This document shows positions 57,983 to 64,000 of a stretch of DNA of 64,000 nucleotides, in pieces; the first letter of the stretch is position 1, and the number at the start of each line of letters is the position of its first letter. The stretch covers positions 1-64,000 of the forward strand of contig NZ_JAQOSP010000086.1 in assembly GCF_030068475.1 (NCBI RefSeq). Reading direction: 5' to 3'. Source of the DNA: Roseofilum acuticapitatum BLCC-M154 (GTDB taxonomy: Bacteria; Cyanobacteriota; Cyanobacteriia; Cyanobacteriales; Desertifilaceae). The translations under genes were made by a program, and so were the position numbers. The notes below the pieces were generated by a model. The model did no database searches. It was not told the origin of the DNA and saw only the letters and a program-made list of their open reading frames with translations.

Positions 57983-58867
57983 ATGACTCAAATTCCTGCT
58001 TTTACTCCTCAACCTACGGGTGATGGATCTTGGACATTTTTTTCCCCGGAATTTGGGGAATTGTTTCACTCCCATCATGGAGCGAAGCAGGAAGCGAACA
58101 AGAAGTTTGTGGAACCGACTCGACTGGTGGGACAAGCTCTTAAGGGTGAGGTTGGTTTGCTCGATATCTGCTATGGACTGGGCTACAATAGCGCCAGCGC
58201 TCTAGAAGCTCTGTGGTCAGCTAATCCCCGGTGTGAAGTGAGTTGGGTGGGATTAGAATTGGATGAGCGGGTGGCAGAGATGGCGATCGCCCACAACTTC
58301 CACGAAAATTGGCCCCATCCTATTAACACCATTTTACCCCAACTGGCCAGCACAGGAAGAGCCACCACGCCCCAATTTACCGGCATACTCCACATCGGTG
58401 ACGCTCGGCAAACCTTAGCTTCTGTCATTGCCCAAGGTTTCCAAGCTGATGCCATTTTCCTCGATCCGTTTTCTCCTCCTACCTGTCCCCAACTTTGGAC
58501 TGTGGAGTTTTTAGGATTAGTCGCCCAAGTCCTGAAACCAGAGGGTTATCTGGCAACTTATTCCTGTGCGGCTTCAGTTCGCGCTGCTCTGAGGTTAGCT
58601 GGATTTGAGATCGGCACAACTGTGCCCGTGGGCCGGAAATCTCCAGGAACTTTAGCCCGATTTTGCTTGGACGATCTGATCCCCTTATCCCAGAAAGAGG
58701 AGGAACATCTGCAAACCCGTGCTGCTATTCCCTATCGAGACCCCAGCTTAACGGATACGGCTGAAGTTATTGGCGATCGCCGCCAACAGGAGCAGCAAAA
58801 TAGTAGTCTAGAGCCGAGTTCCCATTGGAAAAAGCGTTGGGGTGCGATCGCGGGTAACAATAAGTAA
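57983..58867 (+). CDS. mnmD: MnmD-like tRNA methyltransferase
   Basis: A 294-residue protein matching the methyltransferase half of MnmC (MnmD): TGDGSWTFFSPEFGELFHSHHGAKQEANKKFVEP at the start, LLDICYGLGYNSASALEAL (SAM-binding motif I), GLELDERVAEMAIAHNF, FTGILHIGDARQTL, DAIFLDPFSPPTCPQLWTVEFL and a late YSCAASVRAALRLAGFEIG. MnmD makes mnm5U34 in tRNA from nm5U. There is no oxidase domain, which is the normal situation in many cyanobacteria. Confidence 0.93.
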   Translation: MTQIPAFTPQPTGDGSWTFFSPEFGELFHSHHGAKQEANKKFVEPTRLVGQALKGEVGLLDICYGLGYNSASALEALWSANPRCEVSWVGLELDERVAEMAIAHNFHENWPHPINTILPQLASTGRATTPQFTGILHIGDARQTLASVIAQGFQADAIFLDPFSPPTCPQLWTVEFLGLVAQVLKPEGYLATYSCAASVRAALRLAGFEIGTTVPVGRKSPGTLARFCLDDLIPLSQKEEEHLQTRAAIPYRDPSLTDTAEVIGDRRQQEQQNSSLEPSSHWKKRWGAIAGNNK

Positions 58868-58936
58868 TCATTAACCTCATTCCCTTCCCGTTGGCCGTAA
58901 ACTAGATCATTGTGCCCATAAGAGGAAACCCAACCC

Positions 58937-60229
58937 GTGAGTCAAACGAATCTATCTAACCTAGACTGGTTAAACCAAACTGACCCCACCGTAACCGAAT
59001 TGCTACAAAAAGAACTCGGACGGCAGAGGGAACACTTGGAACTCATTGCCAGTGAGAACTTCGCTTCACCTGCGGTTATGGCAGCCCAAGGTTCAGTTCT
59101 GACCAATAAATATGCAGAAGGATTACCCCAAAAGCGCTATTACGGAGGCTGTGAATTTATTGACCAAATCGAACAACTGGCCATTGACCGGGCTAAACAA
59201 CTCTTTGGTGCGGCCCATGTAAACGTTCAACCCCATTCTGGGGCCCAAGCGAATTTTGCTGTCTTTCTGGCTCTGCTTGAACCGGGAGATACGATTTTAG
59301 GTATGGATCTCTCCCATGGCGGCCATTTAACCCATGGTTCTCCGGTGAATGTCTCTGGAAAATGGTTTAAGGTTGTCCAATATGGAGTCAATAAAGAGAC
59401 GGAACGCCTAGATTTTGACCAAATTCGGGAAATTGCCCTAGAGCATAAACCCAAACTCATAATCTGTGGTTATTCTGCTTATCCGAGAATTATAGAATTT
59501 GAAAAATTCCGGGCGATCGCCGACGAAATTGGAGCCTACTTGCTCGCAGACATTGCCCATATTGCCGGTTTAGTCGCTACTGGACACCATCCCAACCCCC
59601 TTCCCCACTGCCATGTGGTTACCACCACCACCCACAAAACATTGCGCGGCCCCAGGGGTGGGTTAATCATGACCAATGATAATAAGCTGGGGAAAGCCTT
59701 CAATAAAGCCGTATTCCCAGGAACCCAAGGGGGGCCCCTAGAGCATGTGATTGCTGCCAAAGCAGTCGCCTTTGGGGAAGCCCTACAACCAGCATTTAAA
59801 GACTATTCTGAGCAAGTGATTAAAAATGCGGCTGCCCTAGCCAAACAACTGCAAAACCGGGGACTGAAAATCGTTTCTGGAGGTACAGATAACCACTTAA
59901 TGCTGGTGGATCTGCGCTCTGTGAATATGACGGGTAAACAAGCGGATCAATTGGTCAGTACGGTCAATATTACAGCTAATAAAAATACCGTTCCCTTCGA
60001 TCCCGAATCGCCTTTTGTCACCAGTGGACTGCGCTTAGGCTCTCCTGCCATGACCACACGGGGAATGAGAGAATGGGAATTTACGGAAATTGGTAATATT
60101 ATTAGCGACTTGCTGCTCAATCCAGAGGATGAAGCCGTTCGCCAAGAGTGTAAAAACCGAGTTGCCACTCTGTGCGATCGCTTCCCCCTCTATCCACACC
60201 TGCAAATTCGCACCCCTGCCCTCGTTTAA
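58937..60229 (+). CDS. glyA: Serine hydroxymethyltransferase
   Basis: A 430-residue GlyA using a GTG start at 58937, supported by AAGAGGAAACC upstream and by the family start [19 protein letters not shown]. The PLP enzyme interconverts serine and glycine with tetrahydrofolate. [41 protein letters not shown] and [20 protein letters not shown] (Lys of the Schiff base) are present. Length is normal. A terminator follows. Confidence 0.97.
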   Translation: MSQTNLSNLDWLNQTDPTVTELLQKELGRQREHLELIASENFASPAVMAAQGSVLTNKYAEGLPQKRYYGGCEFIDQIEQLAIDRAKQLFGAAHVNVQPHSGAQANFAVFLALLEPGDTILGMDLSHGGHLTHGSPVNVSGKWFKVVQYGVNKETERLDFDQIREIALEHKPKLIICGYSAYPRIIEFEKFRAIADEIGAYLLADIAHIAGLVATGHHPNPLPHCHVVTTTTHKTLRGPRGGLIMTNDNKLGKAFNKAVFPGTQGGPLEHVIAAKAVAFGEALQPAFKDYSEQVIKNAAALAKQLQNRGLKIVSGGTDNHLMLVDLRSVNMTGKQADQLVSTVNITANKNTVPFDPESPFVTSGLRLGSPAMTTRGMREWEFTEIGNIISDLLLNPEDEAVRQECKNRVATLCDRFPLYPHLQIRTPALV

Positions 60230-60235
60230 TCGGAC

Positions 60236-60267
60236 ATGGGTAATGGGATATTTTTCCCATTACCCAT
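60236..60267 (+). terminator. Terminator-like hairpin after glyA
   Basis: Perfect 13-bp stem ATGGGTAATGGGA / TCCCATTACCCAT with a six-base loop (TATTTT), seven bases after the glyA stop. Confidence 0.75.
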
Positions 60268-60382
60268 TCATTCCCCATTCCTTGACATCTGTAATCAATG
60301 ATGTCTGAAATGTAGTAGAACCCTAGTAGACCCCCTAATTAAACCCTTGACTCTGCTCTCGGTCTTATCCACAGAATTTCAG

Positions 60383-61432
60383 ATGCCCTTACAGATGTAC
60401 CATCTGATTGCCTTCGCCGTATCCACTTTAGTTGTCCTTGGGAGTACCCCCATCGTCAAACATATTGGCCTGAAAAGTGGGAAAGTTGACAACCCTAACG
60501 GGCGTAAAGTTCACTCTCGACCCATGGTACGCTTGGGGGGAGTTTCCATTTTTCTCGGTACGCTCACCGCTCTATTAATTGTTTGGTGGGCCGGCGGATT
60601 TGGAATTTTACCCCCCCATAAAGAATACGAAGTATGGGGCGTAACCATTGGCGGTTTAGCCTTTTTTGCGATCGGTTTAGCCGACGATCTCTTTAGTCTC
60701 TCGCCCTTTTCTCGCTTGTTTATGCAGGTGGTGGTTGCCCTCGGTGCATGGCAGATGGGGGTACAAATTAACTTTTTAAGCATTCCCTTCATGGGATTAG
60801 TAACCCTACCAGATTGGATTAGTATTCCCATTACCATTTTGTGGTTAGTGGGCATGGTGAATGCGATTAACTGGATTGATGGTTTAGATGGTTTGGCAGC
60901 CGGAGTCTGTGGGATTGCGGCTGTGGTAATGCTGATTGTGAGCTTGTTTATGGATCAATCCGCAGCAGCTTTAATTGCGGCAGCGTTGGCAGGTGGGGCG
61001 CTCGGTTTTCTGCGCTACAATTTCAATCCTGCCCAGATTTTTATGGGGGATGGGGGAGCTTATTTTATGGGCTTTACCCTCGCAGGGGTGGGGGTGATTG
61101 GGCTGGTGAAAACTACGGCAGTAACAGCCGTATTATTGCCCTATCTAATTTTGGCTGTACCCCTGTTGGATATGTCAGCCGTAATTCTCGATCGCCTCCT
61201 CAATGGGCGATCGCCATTTATCGCCGATAAACGCCACCTCCATCACCGTCTTTTACAAGCAGGCTTATCCCATCGGTTAACCGTTCTGTTTATCTATGCC
61301 CTCACCCTCTGGGTGGGTAGTCTTGCCCTCGCCTTTTCTGGTATTCCTAGTGGTTATGGTTATGCTGCTGGTGCAACAGTTCTCTTGATTTACACCATTT
61401 GGAAAGCCAAACAACAGACGGCAAAATCCTAG
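60383..61432 (+). CDS. WecA/MraY-family glycosyl phosphotransferase
   Basis: About 349 residues from the ATG at 60383 (MPLQMYHLIAFAVSTLVVLG), chosen over 60347 because it starts close to the first transmembrane helix. About ten hydrophobic segments. Motifs: KVDNPNGRKVHSRPMVRLGG, GLADDLFSLSPFSRL, NAINWIDGLDGLAAG, GDGGAYFMGF and DKRHLHHRLLQAG. This is the WecA/TagO group of polyprenyl-phosphate N-acetylhexosamine-1-phosphate transferases, which start cell-wall or surface polysaccharide synthesis. It is not a canonical MraY. The interval from glyA includes the terminator. Confidence 0.93.
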   Translation: MPLQMYHLIAFAVSTLVVLGSTPIVKHIGLKSGKVDNPNGRKVHSRPMVRLGGVSIFLGTLTALLIVWWAGGFGILPPHKEYEVWGVTIGGLAFFAIGLADDLFSLSPFSRLFMQVVVALGAWQMGVQINFLSIPFMGLVTLPDWISIPITILWLVGMVNAINWIDGLDGLAAGVCGIAAVVMLIVSLFMDQSAAALIAAALAGGALGFLRYNFNPAQIFMGDGGAYFMGFTLAGVGVIGLVKTTAVTAVLLPYLILAVPLLDMSAVILDRLLNGRSPFIADKRHLHHRLLQAGLSHRLTVLFIYALTLWVGSLALAFSGIPSGYGYAAGATVLLIYTIWKAKQQTAKS

Positions 61433-61445
61433 GAGTGAACTAAAC

Positions 61446-62099
61446 TCATTCTAGGCGAACAATTCTTTCCCCAATTAATTGACGTAAAGCTTCTTCTGCG
61501 GCAATTTCATCTTCTTGGGCTTGCTCTAAAAAGTGATATAAATCTGTTTTTTCGACGAGAGGAAAGGTTGGCGATCGCTCCCATTCCTGATAAACGGTTC
61601 CTTGTAGTCGGTAAATCCGCCATTCTTGCCCAGTGTAGCGCCAAAATTCAGGCACGCCTAAAGCCGCATACAGTTGATTTTTATCCATATCTGTGTGGGT
61701 AATATCGACTTCAACGACTAAATCTGGGGGCGGATCTTGCTGTAAATCGACTTTGCGACCGGCAACTTGCGGTTGATTTTGGATATAGTAGGCGTTATCG
61801 GGTTCTGCACCGCGATCCAAGTCTGGACGCGCTAAAGTGGTAGAGCGCATAGATTTGAGCTTTAGTCCCATGGCTGCGACTAGCACGCGAATAAAGACCC
61901 CAATCAACTCCGCCGCAAATTCATGGTCTTCTAGGGGCATAACCAATTCTAGGATTCCGCGATCGTAAATCAGTCGTACTGCTCGACTTTCCGGTAAGCC
62001 CTGGAGAATCTGTTGATAGTTTTCCCAGGCTAATCCATGCAGCATCAAGCGCTGTTCTCCCAGCGTTTTCTGTTGATGGGTAGCAATTCTAGAAATCAT
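61446..62099 (-). CDS. Uma2-family (DUF820) putative endonuclease
   Basis: A 217-residue Uma2-type protein: SRAVRLIYDRGILELVMPLEDHE, then NAYYIQNQPQVAGRKVDLQQDPPPDLVVEVDITHTDMDK with the D..E-V-D core, and LGVPEFWRYTGQEWRIYRL. It is a second Uma2 in this window, from a different branch than the gene at 19070 (PPPDLVVEVDIT instead of APDLVVEVLSP). Role unknown. Confidence 0.9.
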   Translation of the reverse strand: MISRIATHQQKTLGEQRLMLHGLAWENYQQILQGLPESRAVRLIYDRGILELVMPLEDHEFAAELIGVFIRVLVAAMGLKLKSMRSTTLARPDLDRGAEPDNAYYIQNQPQVAGRKVDLQQDPPPDLVVEVDITHTDMDKNQLYAALGVPEFWRYTGQEWRIYRLQGTVYQEWERSPTFPLVEKTDLYHFLEQAQEDEIAAEEALRQLIGERIVRLE

Positions 62100-62323
62100 C
62101 TATCTCTTTGACCACTGACTGATTTTAGTTTATATCAAATCCGAATAATCAAGTATACTATACTGCGATCGCCCCACAAGTGTTCCAACTTTTTTCTACC
62201 TAAATTACCCCAAATTAGGAGATTAGACTGAAATATTTCTACCTAAATGTATTGGAGGATTAGGCATAAAGTTTCCCTTATAGCGTTCAGACCATTTGAC
62301 AACTTGATTAGGAGGACACCAAC

Positions 62324-62821
62324 GTGACTGATGAACAACATTCTTTGCTGAAAGCTTCAGATATCAATTCAATGGAGGCGTTTGAGTTTCGTCATCCGCT
62401 TAACCCCAATTCAGAAATTTATTTACGCTTCCTTGGGCGTTCTGTCGGTCTTCAACGCATTGGCGTGACGATCGCTCGTGTACCTCCAGGTAAAGAATCT
62501 TTCATTTACCATGCTCACCAGAATGAAGAAGAATGGGTTTACATCTTATCAGGTCGAGGGATTGCGGAAATTGGAGATAGGGAATATGAAGTCGAGCCAG
62601 GAGACTTTATGGGCTTTGGGCTACCTCAACAACCCCATCATCTTCGTAACCCATTCGATGAAGACCTTGTATATCTGATTGGTGGAGAAGCAGGGCGCTT
62701 AGATATTGCAATTTTTCCTCGGATGGGTAAACGAGTAATTCGAGATGATGAGTCGGCTTACATCTTTGATGAGTCAGAACTTCAACTGTTTTGGAGCAGC
62801 AAGCAATCTACTGAGGATTGA
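62324..62821 (+). CDS. Cupin-domain protein
   Basis: A 165-residue protein using a GTG start (62324) with an AGGAGG eight to ten bases upstream, MTDEQHSLLKASDINSMEAF. The central cupin motifs are IARVPPGKESFIYHAHQNEEEWVYILSGRGIAEIGD (motif 1, with the metal-binding His-x-His-x3-4-Glu pattern) and GDFMGFGLPQQPHHLRNPFDEDLVYLIGGE (motif 2). Substrate unknown; such stand-alone cupins often process sugars or small acids. Confidence 0.9.
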   Translation: MTDEQHSLLKASDINSMEAFEFRHPLNPNSEIYLRFLGRSVGLQRIGVTIARVPPGKESFIYHAHQNEEEWVYILSGRGIAEIGDREYEVEPGDFMGFGLPQQPHHLRNPFDEDLVYLIGGEAGRLDIAIFPRMGKRVIRDDESAYIFDESELQLFWSSKQSTED

Positions 62822-62987
62822 TGTTTGCTGTAGACTAGGGATGCTCAATTCTGGAATGGCTCCCGTGCATCTGGAAATTCTCAGCGATCGCAGCCACAAT
62901 CCAGCCTAAAATAGGGACTGATTGACCATATGATGGTTAAGTTACTCATTCCCATTTTTAATTTTTAATTTCTCATTTTTAATTGAT

Positions 62988-64000
62988 ATGTCCCGTTCTA
63001 AGGCTCTTCAGTATTATATTCTGGCTCGTTTGCTGCTGGCTCCCCTGATGTTGTGGCTCATTGTCACCCTAGTCTTCCTCTTATTAAGGGCGACTCCGGG
63101 CGATCCGGTAGATGCCATTTATGGGGCGAGAGCGTCCGCAGAGGCGAAGGAACAGTTACGCCAACAATTGGGATTGGATTTGCCCCTGGGGTTGCAATAC
63201 CTGAATTATTTGGGCAGTTTGTTGCAGTTGGATTTGGGCACATCGTTAACCAGTCGCGGACAAACGGTTTGGGAGATCATTGGCTTGCATTTTCCGGCAA
63301 CGATGGAGTTGGCGGTGTGCAGTATGGCCGTGGCGCTGGCGATCGGGATTACGATTGGGACGTTGGCCGCTTCTCGACCGAATACGCCTTTGGATGTGGG
63401 GGCGCGGTTGTTTAGCATTATTACTTATTCTGTGCCGCCGTTTTGGGCGGGGATGCTGTTGCAGTTGATTTTTGCGGTGGAGCTGCAATGGTTTCCTCTG
63501 GGTACTCGCTTTGCTCTGGGAGCAACCCCTCCCCAGGGGCCGACGGGGCTTTATCTGATGGATAGCCTATTAACGGGGAATTTGGGACAGCTTTGGGTGT
63601 CGATTCATCATTTGGCCCTGCCATCTTTGACCCTGGGGTTATTGCTCAGTGGGATTTTTGAGCGCATTGTACGGGTGAATCTGCAACAAACCCTGAAGGC
63701 GGATTATGTGGAAGCGGCCAAAGCCAGGGGCATTCCAGAGGTGAGAATTTTGTTGGCCCATGCCCTGAAAAATGCCCTGATTCCGGTGATTACGATTTTG
63801 GGCTTGACGTTGGCCTCTCTTTTGGGAGGAGCGGTGTTGACTGAGGTGACGTTTTCTTGGCCGGGTTTGGGGAATCGGTTGTATGAGGCGATTAGCGATC
63901 GCGACTATACCACCGTTCAAGGCGTTGTGGTCTTTTTCGCGTCCATTGTGGTGATGGCCAGTATTGCGATCGATATTCTCAATGCTTATGTCGATCCGAG
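62988..64000 (+). CDS. DppB-type peptide/nickel ABC permease, cut by window end
   Basis: Begins MSRSKALQYYILARLLLAPL at 62988 and continues in frame for 337 codons to the window edge without a stop, so it is partial. The typical start is followed by LRATPGDPVDAIYG and LGLDLPLGLQYLNYLGSLLQLDLGTSL; the EAA loop is DYVEAAKARGIPEVRILLAHALKNALIPV; then LTEVTFSWPGLGNRLYEAISDRDYTTVQG. These are the signatures of DppB/OppB-type permeases of oligopeptide, dipeptide or nickel importers. The window cuts near its expected C-terminus (IDILNAYVDPR). A DppC partner probably follows. Confidence 0.95.
   Translation, partial: MSRSKALQYYILARLLLAPLMLWLIVTLVFLLLRATPGDPVDAIYGARASAEAKEQLRQQLGLDLPLGLQYLNYLGSLLQLDLGTSLTSRGQTVWEIIGLHFPATMELAVCSMAVALAIGITIGTLAASRPNTPLDVGARLFSIITYSVPPFWAGMLLQLIFAVELQWFPLGTRFALGATPPQGPTGLYLMDSLLTGNLGQLWVSIHHLALPSLTLGLLLSGIFERIVRVNLQQTLKADYVEAAKARGIPEVRILLAHALKNALIPVITILGLTLASLLGGAVLTEVTFSWPGLGNRLYEAISDRDYTTVQGVVVFFASIVVMASIAIDILNAYVDP

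Noticed and set aside
63053-63920. Several frames at the right end
   Set aside because: All are shadows of the DppB-type permease that starts at 62988 and is open to the window end.

Overview
The window is chromosomal DNA of a cyanobacterium, most likely a filamentous, repeat-rich one. The octamer GCGATCGC (HIP1) recurs throughout. Typically cyanobacterial families are present: a COP23-type secreted protein, DUF4278, DUF1517, a Mo-nitro_C protein, giant Ser/Thr-kinase/ATPase/histidine-kinase hybrids, Uma2 (DUF820) proteins and a LabA-like NYN protein. The palindrome GAAACC(C/G)GGTTTC and AATTAAAAATT tracts are scattered between genes and even inside them. No rRNA, tRNA or CRISPR array was recognised. 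The species cannot be named from this window.

Layout. 1-3.5 kb: an MNT/HEPN toxin-antitoxin pair flanked by two complementary pieces of an antitoxin-like gene, a small secreted protein, and a frameshifted NB-ARC (STAND) ATPase. 3.5-7.6 kb: recG and a TerD-VWA fusion. 7.7-19.1 kb: a tandem family of signalling kinases, with one 55-aa relic and two complete proteins of about 1,800 residues. 19-24 kb: Uma2, a DUF2283 pair, a structured IS200/IS605-like remnant, a COP23 protein, a serine-recombinase relative without its catalytic Ser motif, and a methyltransferase. 23.6-33.7 kb: sugar ABC permease, a nickel-type CsoR/RcnR regulator, aroQ, cinA, a NERD protein, an esterase-like protein, hypD and a degenerate PEP-synthase-like protein. 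34-39 kb: Mo-nitro_C protein, DUF4278, YciI, smpB, HD hydrolase, fetB, plsC, DUF2288. 39.0-43.6 kb: a 1,537-residue putative secreted protein combining DUF4114, a subtilisin-like protease, an SH3-like region, LysM, three ricin-type repeats and an M23 metallopeptidase domain.

Accessory core. From 43.7 to 49.4 kb lies a dense set of toxin-antitoxin and small orphan genes interleaved with five copies of one hairpin repeat. Next to it, 49.4-53.5 kb holds a compact three-gene operon: a HerA-type ATPase, a DNA methyltransferase-like protein with a DPSY motif, and a NurA-type nuclease. This operon contains no HIP1 site and abuts an inverted repeat beside leuA. It is the best candidate for a poorly described system, and I read it as a putative anti-phage or DNA-processing module.

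53.6-64 kb is mostly housekeeping: leuA, a PD-(D/E)XK protein, a LabA-like NYN protein, a rhodanese-type sulfurtransferase, an MnmD-like tRNA methyltransferase, glyA, a WecA/MraY-type transferase, Uma2, a cupin, and the 5' part of a DppB-type ABC permease that runs off the right edge.
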